Positions 7,452 to 14,241 of a stretch of 14,241 nucleotides of DNA are shown here, piece after piece. The first letter of the stretch is position 1; each line of letters opens with the position of its first letter. The notes beneath the pieces are model-generated. The model searched no databases, was not told the origin of the DNA, and was given only the letters and a program-made list of their open reading frames with translations. Source of the DNA: Burkholderiaceae bacterium (GTDB lineage: Bacteria > Pseudomonadota > Gammaproteobacteria > Burkholderiales > Burkholderiaceae_C); NCBI GenBank assembly GCA_023268425.1, contig JALRFN010000342.1:1-14241 (forward strand). The letters are read 5' to 3'. The position numbers and the translations under genes were made by a program.

Positions 7452-7457
7452 AAGGAG
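7452..7457 (+). promoter_or_regulatory. Shine-Dalgarno that fixes the fliS start
   Basis: AAGGAG sits 6 nt before the ATG at 7464. The frame is open upstream to a TTG at 7380 and an ATG at 7392, but neither has such a site, and residues encoded before 7464 do not resemble FliS. Confidence 0.8.
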
Positions 7458-7463
7458 CAGGGC

Positions 7464-7859
7464 ATGCGCATCAGCGACCGCGCCATCGAAAGTTATGGCG
7501 CCATCCAAATCGACACCCGTGTCACCGACGCCAACAGCGCGCAATTGATTTTGATGCTGTTTGACGGCTTGATCGACAACGTTTTGGACGCCAAGCGCTT
7601 CATGGGCTTGAAAAACATCCCCAAAAAATCTGAGCACATCGCCCGCGCCTCACGCATCATTCTGGGTTTGCAAAGCACCCTGAACTTTGAACGCGGCGGC
7701 GAACTGGCTTTGAACCTGGACGATTTGTACAGCTACTTTTTGCGCCGCTTGACCGCTGCCAACGCCTCCAACGACCTGACGATTTTGGACGAAATCTACC
7801 AGCTGGTGGGGCAAATCCGGACCGCCTGGATGCAGTTGCCGGCGTGCCAAGGTCGCTGA
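7464..7859 (+). CDS. fliS: Flagellar export chaperone FliS
   Basis: FliS binds the C-terminal disordered part of flagellin in the cytoplasm, prevents premature polymerisation and delivers it to FlhA. The 131-residue product has the family length and pattern: an N-terminal Tyr-containing helix (AIESYGAIQIDTRV), the core SAQLILMLFDGLIDNVLDAK, then GLQSTLNFERGGELALNLDD and LYSYFLRRLTAANASNDLTI. The start at 7464 is set by the strong ribosome binding site at 7452-7457; the frame extends about 84 nt upstream to the preceding gene. Flagellin (fliC) and fliD, its usual neighbours, are not here. A hairpin terminator follows within 16 nt. Confidence 0.92.
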   Translation: MRISDRAIESYGAIQIDTRVTDANSAQLILMLFDGLIDNVLDAKRFMGLKNIPKKSEHIARASRIILGLQSTLNFERGGELALNLDDLYSYFLRRLTAANASNDLTILDEIYQLVGQIRTAWMQLPACQGR

Positions 7860-7874
7860 CCCGCTGTAACACCC

Positions 7875-7907
7875 AGCAAAAAGCCCGCACAGTGCGGGCT
7901 TTTTGCT
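7875..7907. terminator. Bidirectional intrinsic terminator between fliS and the secretion operon
   Basis: A perfect long inverted repeat has the arms AGCAAAAAGCCCGCA and TGCGGGCTTTTTGCT around a CAG loop. The GC-rich stem is flanked by an A tract on one side and a T tract on the other, so it can terminate transcription in both directions. It lies between the ends of the convergent fliS (7859) and the HlyD-type gene (7939). Confidence 0.92.
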
Positions 7908-7938
7908 GTCCAAACACAGCGTTTGGGTGCGGTACCGA

Positions 7939-9117
7939 TCACCGCTCGCCAAAGGCTTGGCCCAGGGTCTTGGTCACAGGTTTGGTGAGGTAAGAAAACA
8001 CCGTGCGCTCGCGGGCTTTGATGTCGATGTTGGCGGTCATGCCCGGCCGAATATCAATGTTCTCCGTGTTGCGGCTCTTGAACTCGGCCTCGCGGATCAA
8101 CACCAACGCGCGGTAGTAGGGCTTCTTGCCTTGTGCCGTGTTTTCCTCGAGCGTGTCCGGGCTGATGTAGGACACCTCGCCATTCATGGCCCCGAAAATG
8201 GAGTAGTCGTAAGCGTCTAGCTTGACCTTGGCGCTTTGACCGACCAAGACATACGCAATATCAGCGGTCGACACCTTGGCCTCGACCACCAGATCTGAAC
8301 TGGTCGGCACCAACTCCATCATGGTCTCACCCGGTCGCAAGACGCCGCCCACGGTGGTGAAAAAGATGTTCTTCACCAAGCCGTCCGTCGGCGCCACAAG
8401 TTCCGTGTGCTCCAGCATTTGGCGGCGATCGCGCAATTGCTCTTCTTGCGTGTTCAACTCTTCTTGCGCCTTGGTCAACTCGGCTTGAGAGTCTTGAAAG
8501 TACTTGTTGCGTTTGTTGGCGATTTGCGCCTCAATGTCTGCCACCGTGCGGCGCAAGCGCAAGATGTCGGCCTGGCTAACATCGCCTGTGGCTTCCAACT
8601 TGGCGTTCAGCGCCAGCTCTTGGCGCGCCAAGCCCAACATCTTCTCCAACGAAGCCACGTCTTCTTGAATGGCTGTGCGTCGCTTGTTGTAGAGCGCAGT
8701 TTGGTTGCGCACATAGTCTTTGTAGGCCTGCAGATCTGAGCTGAACGCCAGTGCGTGACCGTACACCTCTGCCTCCAAACGGGTGACCGTGATGCGCAAA
8801 GCCGCCACCTTAGCCGCCGTGTCGTCCACCGCAGCTTGGGCACGGGAGCGCTCCAGGGTCGCGAGGACTTGTCCCTCGCTGACGGAATCGCCTTCTTTCA
8901 CATCAATGGTCTTGATCACGCCACCATCTGGCGCTTGAATCACCTGCGTGCGTGCGGCCGCAATCACTTGCCCGGGCGCACGGGTCACCTGATCGATTTT
9001 GGCCACTGTCGACCAGCCCAGCAAACCCGCCAAACCCAACACCATGACGCGAAGCACCCAACGCGACTGCCCCCGGCGCTGGGCCTGCAACAACTCCTCA
9101 TAGACATCCGGCGTCAT
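7939..9117 (-). CDS. lapC: Type I secretion periplasmic adaptor, HlyD/LapC family
   Basis: HlyD-type membrane fusion proteins link the inner-membrane ABC exporter to the outer-membrane TolC-type channel. The 392-residue product has a cytoplasmic N-tail, one membrane helix at about 21-40, a lipoyl half at about 50-90 (APDGGVIKTIDVKEGDSVSEG), a long coiled-coil hairpin at about 92-238 and the second lipoyl half (VAPTDGLVKNIFFTTVGGVL, 241-260). A beta barrel follows and ends in RPGMTANIDIKARERTVFSYLTKPV, typical of HlyD/LapC. The ATG at 9117 overlaps the stop of the ABC gene (ATGA) and is preceded by a strong AAGGAGG site; the frame is open further upstream but only as a shadow of the ABC gene. 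The symbol follows the LapBCE adhesin exporter by similarity of type and is not proven. Confidence 0.92.
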   Translation of the reverse strand: MTPDVYEELLQAQRRGQSRWVLRVMVLGLAGLLGWSTVAKIDQVTRAPGQVIAAARTQVIQAPDGGVIKTIDVKEGDSVSEGQVLATLERSRAQAAVDDTAAKVAALRITVTRLEAEVYGHALAFSSDLQAYKDYVRNQTALYNKRRTAIQEDVASLEKMLGLARQELALNAKLEATGDVSQADILRLRRTVADIEAQIANKRNKYFQDSQAELTKAQEELNTQEEQLRDRRQMLEHTELVAPTDGLVKNIFFTTVGGVLRPGETMMELVPTSSDLVVEAKVSTADIAYVLVGQSAKVKLDAYDYSIFGAMNGEVSYISPDTLEENTAQGKKPYYRALVLIREAEFKSRNTENIDIRPGMTANIDIKARERTVFSYLTKPVTKTLGQAFGER

Positions 9118-11222
9118 GCTGCAGCCTCCTTTCCAACCTGGGCTGGCGGCGCACTGGAACCGCTCCCCCCTTTGGCCAGGCGATCCAAAACCAACTGCTT
9201 GGGGCCATCCATCACCACCTGTCCACCAGCGATGACAATCAAGCGGTCCACCAAGGGCAGGATCGACGGCTTGTGCGTCACCACCACCATGGTCTTGCCT
9301 TGCGCATCTTCGCGCAACACATTGATGCACTGGGTCTCTTGAGCACCATCCATCGATGCGGTCGGCTCATCCAGCAACCAGACGTCGGGCTGGCACAGCA
9401 ACAAACGCGTGAACGCCACCAACTGCTTTTGGCCGCCTGAGAGGCCTTTGCCACCTTCAGTGATGGGCAAGTCCAAACCACGTGGATGGGCCTTCACCAG
9501 TTGAATCAAGCCACTGCGCTCCAACACACCTTGCATGACATCGTCACCAGGATCAGGCAAACCGATCAACAGGTTTTCACGAAGCGTGCCTTGAAACAAG
9601 CGGTGCTCTTGCTGCAGGTAACCGACATGCTGGGCCAGCACCGCGCGGTCAATTTGCTTCAAGTCCATGTTGTCCAGGCTCACTTGGCCTGTTTGTGCCC
9701 AGTACAAGCCAGAAAGCAGACGCAGCAAAGTCGACTTGCCCGAGCCAATCGGTCCCAAAATACCAACGCGCTCTCCCGCATTGATGTGCAAATTCTGTAC
9801 TTTGATCGCTGCACCGCCACCCGGGTAACCGAACTCTGCGCCGTTGACCGTGTAGGTGCCCGCCAATCGTGACGGCACCAGTGGGCGCGTCACGCCATGG
9901 TGATCTGTCTCCAGTGCGTACACCTTTTCCATGCCCTCCATCGCCGCTCGCGCGTTGGCATGCTGCATCAACAAACTGGGGATTTGCATGACGGGCTGCA
10001 ACACGCGGCTGCTCAAAATCGAGCATGCGATCAGCGCACCCATGGTCATTTCACCTTGAATCACCATCAAGGCACCTACGGCCACCGTGCCGGTGTACGC
10101 CACTTGGTACAGGGTACTGGTCGAAAAAGTCAGCGCTTCGGACGCATGGCGCATGCGCAAATCGTTGACCAAGGTCGCGGCATTGATGTCCAGCCATTTC
10201 GACAAAAAGCGCCAGCCTCCGGAGCCGGCCTTGATGGTTTCAACCCCTTCGACAGCCTCCACCAGCAGACCCGTCTTGAAGTTGGAGCCGGCAATGCTGT
10301 CTTTGGCCAGTTGCGCCATGCGCTGTCGCGCAGAAAGGCCCACCAACACGGCCACGACCGCCAAGACCAGCGGCACAGCGGAAACGTAGTGGTGACCGAT
10401 CAAACCAATCAAAGCCACAAACATCAAACCCATGGGCATGTCGACCATGGTGAACAGCGTCGAGGTGGTGTAGAAGTTTCGAATTTGCTCGTATCCACGC
10501 AACTGTGCCGCGAGGCTACCCACGGAGCCGGGCAGTTGATCCACACGAACCGCCAACAGTCGTTGAAATATGTCGCGTGACAAGCCCTCGTCAACACTCA
10601 CCACGACTGAATCCATGATGCGTGCACGCGCAAACTTCATCAACACATCTAAGAGCAAAATCAACACCACACCACTGGCCAAAATCGCCAGGGTGCTGAC
10701 GGCGCCCGTAGGAATCACCCGATCGTAAACCTGCATCGAGAACATCGACACGGCAACGGCCAAGACGTTGATGAACACCGTTGCAATACCCGCCTCAAAC
10801 AAGATGCCGCGATGGCGCTTGAAGGCCTCTTTGAATTGACGCTCAAACGACTGATGCCCCGCATCGTGCTCAGTGGCTTGTGCACGCATGCGATAAATGC
10901 GCGAGCAATCCGAGGCCTTCACCCCATGCTCGGCCGCTTGCGTGCGCAGCACCCACATGCCGTCTGGCCGCTGGGCAACGACCAAGCCCCAACCCAAGCG
11001 CTCAGCGAACACCAACAACGGCAACTGCGCAGCGTCCATGGCTTGCAACGATACCGGGGCGGAATAACCCAAGCGTGCTGCCAAATTGCGCAAATCGGCT
11101 TCGTCAATCTGCGACGACGCCAACACGGCAAACGCACCTTCTAAGCGCAAACGATCAACTGCGACGCCTTGTAACTTGGACAAGCCCTCCAAGGCCCAGG
11201 CCAACTGCGCTTTTTCTTGCAT
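9114..11222 (-). CDS. lapB: Type I secretion ABC exporter with degenerate C39-like domain (LapB/HlyB type)
   Basis: This is the inner-membrane ATPase of a type I secretion system, about 702 residues. Residues 1-125 form a C39-peptidase-like domain without the catalytic Cys near the N-terminus, so it should bind rather than cleave its substrate. Six membrane helices lie within about 145-420. The nucleotide-binding domain has Walker A GPIGSGKST (about 490-498), Q-loop GYLQQE, signature LSGGQ (about 594-598), Walker B VWLLDE (about 614-619) and the H-loop His in VVVTHK. All catalytic residues are intact. The ATG at 11222 overlaps the TolC-type stop (TGATG); a GTG one codon upstream is the alternative start. 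AGAGGAAA lies a few bases upstream. LapB, HlyB and RTX exporters are the closest types. No substrate gene is in the window. Confidence 0.93.
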   Translation of the reverse strand: MQEKAQLAWALEGLSKLQGVAVDRLRLEGAFAVLASSQIDEADLRNLAARLGYSAPVSLQAMDAAQLPLLVFAERLGWGLVVAQRPDGMWVLRTQAAEHGVKASDCSRIYRMRAQATEHDAGHQSFERQFKEAFKRHRGILFEAGIATVFINVLAVAVSMFSMQVYDRVIPTGAVSTLAILASGVVLILLLDVLMKFARARIMDSVVVSVDEGLSRDIFQRLLAVRVDQLPGSVGSLAAQLRGYEQIRNFYTTSTLFTMVDMPMGLMFVALIGLIGHHYVSAVPLVLAVVAVLVGLSARQRMAQLAKDSIAGSNFKTGLLVEAVEGVETIKAGSGGWRFLSKWLDINAATLVNDLRMRHASEALTFSTSTLYQVAYTGTVAVGALMVIQGEMTMGALIACSILSSRVLQPVMQIPSLLMQHANARAAMEGMEKVYALETDHHGVTRPLVPSRLAGTYTVNGAEFGYPGGGAAIKVQNLHINAGERVGILGPIGSGKSTLLRLLSGLYWAQTGQVSLDNMDLKQIDRAVLAQHVGYLQQEHRLFQGTLRENLLIGLPDPGDDVMQGVLERSGLIQLVKAHPRGLDLPITEGGKGLSGGQKQLVAFTRLLLCQPDVWLLDEPTASMDGAQETQCINVLREDAQGKTMVVVTHKPSILPLVDRLIVIAGGQVVMDGPKQLVLDRLAKGGSGSSAPPAQVGKEAAA
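9125..9131 (-). promoter_or_regulatory. Strong ribosome binding site for the HlyD-type gene
   Basis: On the minus strand AAGGAGG lies 7 nt before the ATG at 9117. It sits inside the 3' end of the ABC exporter gene and decides the start in favour of the 392-residue form. Confidence 0.8.
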
Positions 11223-13138
11223 CACCGATTTCCTCTGTTCGCGGCACCGTTTAACGCCTGCACATTGGGCAAGAGTTCGACCACCACACGCCGATTCACC
11301 CTGTGACAGGCTTGATTGGCCACCGTCTTTTCAAATCCGCACCGGACATTCTTTGGCTGTGTTGCACCCAACCATTCGGTCTTCCAACTTTGAGCCGTCA
11401 AGCCTTGCGCTTTCAAGGCCTCAGTCACCACGAGCGCCATCTCCTTGGATCGAGCCAGCACCTCGGACGGCTCGCCCAGGGGGTCGCTGTAAGCGATCAC
11501 ACGGATTTCGTCCATTTGGCCAGGCGCCTGAGGCATGGCCGCACGCCATGAACGCATTTGATCGACACCACTTGCACTCAGTTTGATTTGGCCAAGTGCT
11601 TGAGATGCGAAAACCTCATCGGCCAGCCAAGTCACCGCCCACGCACCACGTGCGTTTCGGACCTGCGAGCTGCTTGTGCTGGGTTGGTTCTCAGCGGGCT
11701 TTTGAATGGACGCCAACGGCGCTGATGGCGGCATTGTTTTCCCTTCCACAACTGAGCTCATCAAGCTCACCGAGTTGGCCTTGGTCTGATTGGCCAACAC
11801 CGCACCGTTCAAAGATCCGCCACCTCGGGCCATGTTGTCTTGCTCGCGAGTCAAGGCCTGAGCCCAATCTTCTGAAATCAGACTTCCGCCTGGCTTGGCC
11901 GCCCACTGCAGCCGCAGCTGTACGTAGGTCGAGATCCAGCGCACACGCGCGTCGACCAAAGACTGACGCCCTTGCGTCAAGTCGTTTTGCTGACCCAATA
12001 CGTCTTGCCAAGATTTGCGCCCGGCAATGAATTGACGTCGGTAAGAGGCCAGCAATTGTTCCGATGCCTCGACAGCAGGAACCCAAGAACGCTCCAGCGC
12101 TCGGGTTCGTGACAATTCTTGCATCTTGGCGTTGAGCGAATCGCGCGCGTCGCGGATCGCGGTTTGGATGTTGATGTCCCGTGCTTGCGCTCGCGCGATG
12201 GCGCTCTGAACTTGCTCACGCGATGAAAAACCGCGCCCCGGCGTGTACTCCAAAGCCAAGCCCACTTTTTTGTCATTCGTGATCGGTTCGTTGATTCCTT
12301 GCTGGTACTGAAGGTAAAGTGAGGGCCAGCGACTCGCCTCGATTCGCTTGACTTCTGCCTGAGCGACGGATGCTTCAAACTGTACACGCCGCACCGTGGG
12401 TTGGTAACGTGCAATTTGCTCCAACTCGGTGACCGAAGGAAGATCCACGGAACGGTGAATGGCTTCTAACCAAACCTGCATTTGATCTTGATTCAAGCGA
12501 TCAGCCGCAGTGATTTCAACGCCAACCAATTCACGCAGACGCTTGAGCGCCAAATCACGCTCGGCAACGAGCGAGGCCCGACCAATTTGCGCTTGTATGA
12601 CCCGTGCCTTGGCCAACTCCAGTTCGACTTTAGGCGATATTCTGGCGTCCACGCGGCGCTCCATCATGGCCACCAAGTCTTCAAGTTGTTCAATGCCTTG
12701 GTCAACGATCGCCGTCTTTTCAACCGACAGCAAATAGTTCTGCCACGCCTCGACGACACGTGTTCCAATGGTCAGCGCTTGCTCCTGTGCAGTGGTTTTT
12801 TGCATCTCTGCTGATGCACGAGAAACGTCTTCCGCGGCGTCAATCGCGCCGCCCGACCATAACGGCTGTCTGATGACGACTGCTGCGGTGGTGCCACTGG
12901 ATTGGCTGAGGCTATTGACGCTCAACTCAGGGTAGCGCTGACGCTGGGCATACGCCACATCAACATCCGCGGCATCTGCCAAACGCTGCGCGTTCAAAAT
13001 CGATGGGTGGTGGCGCGTGGCCTCCTGCACCAAACGGGTCAAATCCCATACCGGGATCTCTTGCGCTTGGGCCTGTAGCGCCCAACCCAGCGCAAGCGTC
13101 ACCAAAGCGAGGCGGCAGACACCAAAGATGAAACGCAT
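11222..13138 (-). CDS. TolC-family outer-membrane channel fused to an OmpA-like C-terminal domain
   Basis: First gene of the secretion operon, 638 residues. MRFIFGVCRLALVTLALGWA begins a signal peptide, with probable cleavage after the AQA near residue 25. Residues about 30-415 are a TolC/LapE-type efflux protein with the internal duplication expected (for example SPKVELELAKARVIQAQIGR and GRKSWQDVLGQQNDLTQGRQ). A polar linker (about 420-500) leads to an OmpA-like peptidoglycan-binding domain at about 505-622. This has an Asp-containing YSDPLGEPSEVLARSKEMAL block and ends NRRVVVEL, as OmpA domains do. Cys600 and Cys611 could form a disulfide. The ATG at 13138 follows TAAGGA by 4 nt and starts a good signal peptide; the frame is open to 13213. 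Usual TolC proteins of about 450 residues lack the OmpA part. Confidence 0.9.
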   Translation of the reverse strand: MRFIFGVCRLALVTLALGWALQAQAQEIPVWDLTRLVQEATRHHPSILNAQRLADAADVDVAYAQRQRYPELSVNSLSQSSGTTAAVVIRQPLWSGGAIDAAEDVSRASAEMQKTTAQEQALTIGTRVVEAWQNYLLSVEKTAIVDQGIEQLEDLVAMMERRVDARISPKVELELAKARVIQAQIGRASLVAERDLALKRLRELVGVEITAADRLNQDQMQVWLEAIHRSVDLPSVTELEQIARYQPTVRRVQFEASVAQAEVKRIEASRWPSLYLQYQQGINEPITNDKKVGLALEYTPGRGFSSREQVQSAIARAQARDINIQTAIRDARDSLNAKMQELSRTRALERSWVPAVEASEQLLASYRRQFIAGRKSWQDVLGQQNDLTQGRQSLVDARVRWISTYVQLRLQWAAKPGGSLISEDWAQALTREQDNMARGGGSLNGAVLANQTKANSVSLMSSVVEGKTMPPSAPLASIQKPAENQPSTSSSQVRNARGAWAVTWLADEVFASQALGQIKLSASGVDQMRSWRAAMPQAPGQMDEIRVIAYSDPLGEPSEVLARSKEMALVVTEALKAQGLTAQSWKTEWLGATQPKNVRCGFEKTVANQACHRVNRRVVVELLPNVQALNGAANRGNR

Positions 13139-13240
13139 GAAATCCTTAACCAGTCTCGAACGCCGATCATTCTTCCACAGCCATCCGCGAACAGCGCCCG
13201 AGTTCCTGGACATGCGTAATTATTCGCCTAATTTGTATGA

Positions 13241-13268
13241 AATTTACAACTTAATAAAGCACTTACAA
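13241..13268 (-). promoter_or_regulatory. Possible sigma-70 promoter for the secretion operon
   Basis: On the minus strand TTGTAA (13268-13263) is followed after 16 nt by TAAATT (13246-13241), inside a strikingly AT-rich stretch (about 13216-13285) in an otherwise GC-rich region. It is about 100 nt before the TolC-type ATG. Both hexamers match consensus in 4 of 6 positions, so the call is tentative. Confidence 0.3.
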
Positions 13269-13369
13269 GGGATTTTTAATTTCGATCTTGGGCTTGCTTT
13301 GGCTTAGCTTGCACGCTTGTGACTCGTCTTGACCCACCAGCAGCCATGGCAGCGGGCATTTGTGTCGAC

Positions 13370-13375
13370 TACAAT
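13370..13375 (+). promoter_or_regulatory. Likely -10 element of the tRNA-Gly promoter
   Basis: TACAAT lies 10 nt before the mature tRNA 5' end, the right distance for a start at about 13382. The matching -35 region at the normal spacing (TGGCAG, 13347-13352) is poor. Confidence 0.5.
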
Positions 13376-13385
13376 TCATGCTGAC

Positions 13386-13459
13386 GCGGGCGTAGTTCAA
13401 TGGTAGAACTTCTGCTTCCCAAGCAGATAGCGTGGGTTCGATTCCCATCGCCCGCTCCA
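13386..13459 (+). tRNA. tRNA-Gly (anticodon CCC), CCA encoded
   Basis: A full cloverleaf is visible: acceptor arms GCGGGCG (13386-13392) and CGCCCGC (13449-13455), D stem GTTC/GAAC, anticodon stem TCTGC/GCAGA with loop TTCCCAA and anticodon CCC at 13418-13420, T loop TTCGATT, discriminator T and encoded CCA (13457-13459). It reads GGG codons. It is the last clearly core gene before the element-like genes and is a likely integration site. Confidence 0.97.
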
Positions 13460-13711
13460 TCGAGGCGCGTCCATTGGGTCTATTTGGCGCGGCTGGCGGG
13501 GGTAATGTTCGTCTCCGCTTTCCTTCATATTACATCGCGATACCTCTCCTTCACGCCTTGCAACCCTTTGGGGAACCCCCAGAAGCAAATATAGGCTTGA
13601 CTGCGTTGTTATTTGTGCGCAATTTTCATTTCATGAAGCACCAATAGACCTCGCATAGCCACAAGTAGCATTACCTCGTTTTGATCCCTCAGACGCAGAA
13701 GGCAAAACTTA

Positions 13712-13741
13712 TTGACATTTGCCGTCTTTTTCACAGACAAT
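13712..13741 (+). promoter_or_regulatory. Sigma-70 promoter of the AlpA-like gene
   Basis: TTGACA (13712-13717, perfect -35) is followed after 18 nt by GACAAT (13736-13741, 4 of 6 matches). The start would be near 13748, about 80 nt before the ATG at 13830. A TTGCCGT motif sits within the spacer and recurs in the inverted repeat just downstream. Confidence 0.6.
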
Positions 13742-13753
13742 AGAGGTACTCGA

Positions 13754-13768
13754 ACGGCAATCTGCCGT
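13754..13768. promoter_or_regulatory. Operator-like inverted repeat downstream of the element promoter
   Basis: ACGGCA-ATC-TGCCGT is a perfect 6-bp inverted repeat with a 3-nt centre, located at about +6 to +20 of the predicted transcript. A third copy of the half-site (TTGCCGT, 13719-13725) lies between the -35 and -10 hexamers. The arrangement fits repression by a dimeric regulator, possibly the AlpA-like product; which protein binds is unknown. Confidence 0.45.
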
Positions 13769-13829
13769 GACAGACGAGCGGGCTGTACGAGCCTCTCTTT
13801 TTGCAAACCACGCAAATGGAGGGACTATC

Positions 13830-14048
13830 ATGCCTTCACGTATCACCTCACCGGACGAGGCTAAACCGGATTTCCTTATCACCCCTAACGAGTGCCAGCG
13901 GCGTCTGGCTATAGGGCAAACCACGTACTATGAGTGGGTTCGCCGAGGGTGGCTCCATCCAATTTCCTTCAGCAAGCGTCTTCACAGGTTACGAGCCTCT
14001 GAGGTTGATGCCCTTATCGACGAAATGCAGAAGGGCGGTGCGAAATGA
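13830..14048 (+). CDS. AlpA/excisionase-type small HTH DNA-binding protein
   Basis: The 72-residue product begins MPSRITSPDEAKPDFLITPN and carries a MerR-like winged helix: NECQRRLAIGQTTYYEWVRRGWLHP then a basic wing (ISFSKRLHRLRASEVDALID). This is the pattern of AlpA and helix_turn_helix excision or transcription regulators in integrative elements. The ATG at 13830 is chosen because GGAGGG lies 6 nt upstream (13818-13823); the frame is open to 13719, but that part overlaps the promoter. It overlaps the next gene by 4 bp (ATGA), so the two are co-translated. Confidence 0.8.
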   Translation: MPSRITSPDEAKPDFLITPNECQRRLAIGQTTYYEWVRRGWLHPISFSKRLHRLRASEVDALIDEMQKGGAK

Positions 14049-14241
14049 AGTCGCCCCTCGAATTTGCATTGGCGTACGCCGCCCTCGGTTGGCACGTTTT
14101 GCCAGTCTGGTCAGTCAACGAACACGGCCATTGCCGTTGCCCCAAGGGCAAAAACTGCACATCACCAGGAAAACATCCGCACCGCCTTGCACCGCACGGG
14201 CACCTCGATGCGACCACTGACCCAACCACCATCACGCATTG
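14045..14241 (+). CDS. Prim-pol type DNA primase/polymerase, N-terminal part (cut by the right edge)
   Basis: The frame starts at ATG 14045, inside the ATGA overlap with the preceding gene, and is open to the end of the window (65 codons). It begins MKSPLEFALAYAALGWHVLP, followed by a Cys/His cluster (C30, C32, C38, H44) in CRCPKGKNCTSPGKHP and then HGHLDATTDPTTI. This is the standard opening of the bifunctional DNA primase/polymerase N-terminal domain found in phage and plasmid replication proteins, where a helicase domain often follows. Catalytic acidic residues lie beyond the edge. It would prime replication of the element. Confidence 0.85.
   Translation, partial: MKSPLEFALAYAALGWHVLPVWSVNEHGHCRCPKGKNCTSPGKHPHRLAPHGHLDATTDPTTITH

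Larger units (their letters stand above)
13440..14241 (+). mobile_element. Left end of a putative integrative element at tRNA-Gly (runs off the right edge)
   Basis: Directly 3' of the tRNA the character changes: a 370-bp stretch (13460-13829) without a convincing gene, then an AlpA-like regulator and a prim-pol replication gene, both typical cargo of prophages, satellites and ICE-like elements. The tRNA 3' end (from about 13440) is a usual attachment core. No integrase and no second att copy is in the window, so the boundary is inferred. The non-coding stretch holds the promoter and inverted repeat listed separately; I see nothing else firm in it. Confidence 0.5.

Noticed and set aside
9897..10580. 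Plus-strand 227-residue open frame
   Set aside because: It is antisense to the ABC exporter membrane domain and has the His/Gln-rich composition of mirror frames.
13566..13585. GGGG-AA-CCCC palindrome as the tRNA terminator
   Set aside because: The loop would be too small for the full stem, no T tract follows, and it is over 100 nt from the tRNA.
13609..13815. Minus-strand 68-residue frame in the stretch after the tRNA
   Set aside because: It overlaps the promoter and operator region, has no visible ribosome binding site and resembles no family I know.

Overview
The window looks like a chromosomal stretch from a GC-rich betaproteobacterium, most likely Burkholderiales (Comamonadaceae-like). 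This rests on protein character and codon use, not on a database search. It holds three modules: a flagellar locus, a type I secretion operon of the LapBCE (adhesin-export) type, and the left end of an integrative element next to a tRNA-Gly gene.

1-7859, flagellar region. A leftward Ala/Pro-rich reading frame that leaves the window at its left edge is probably the N-terminal part of FliK, the hook-length ruler; it contains a perfect 12-bp tandem repeat encoding Ala-Asn-Pro-Leu units. It is divergent from flhA. The 209-bp spacer carries two back-to-back near-consensus sigma-54 (-24/-12) promoters, one for each direction. Rightward from flhA come flhF, flhG and fliA, almost without gaps (27, 1 and 2 nt). 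These encode the export gate, the flagellar placement GTPase, the MinD-like number regulator and sigma-28. After an 84-nt gap come two unrecognised genes and fliS (flagellin chaperone). A symmetric hairpin with A and T tracts then serves as a terminator for both strands.

7939-13138, leftward type I secretion operon. In transcription order it has an outer-membrane TolC-family gene with an unusual C-terminal OmpA-like domain, an ABC exporter with a catalytically dead C39-like domain, and an HlyD/LapC-type adaptor. The three genes overlap end to start (TGATG and ATGA) and are translationally coupled. No secreted substrate (giant RTX adhesin) or LapD/LapG pair lies in the window.

13139-14241. 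An AT-rich spacer is followed by a complete tRNA-Gly(CCC) gene with encoded CCA. A 370-bp non-coding stretch then precedes a small AlpA/excisionase-like HTH gene, whose own promoter and operator-like inverted repeat can be seen. It overlaps by 4 bp the start of a prim-pol type DNA primase/polymerase gene that is cut by the right edge. The layout suggests an element integrated at the tRNA 3' end; its integrase is not in view.

Together the modules concern motility and, probably, surface attachment. FlhA, FlhF, FlhG, FliA, FliS and the putative FliK act in building and regulating the flagellum. The secretion operon probably exports an adhesin. Co-regulation of the two is plausible but not shown by the sequence.
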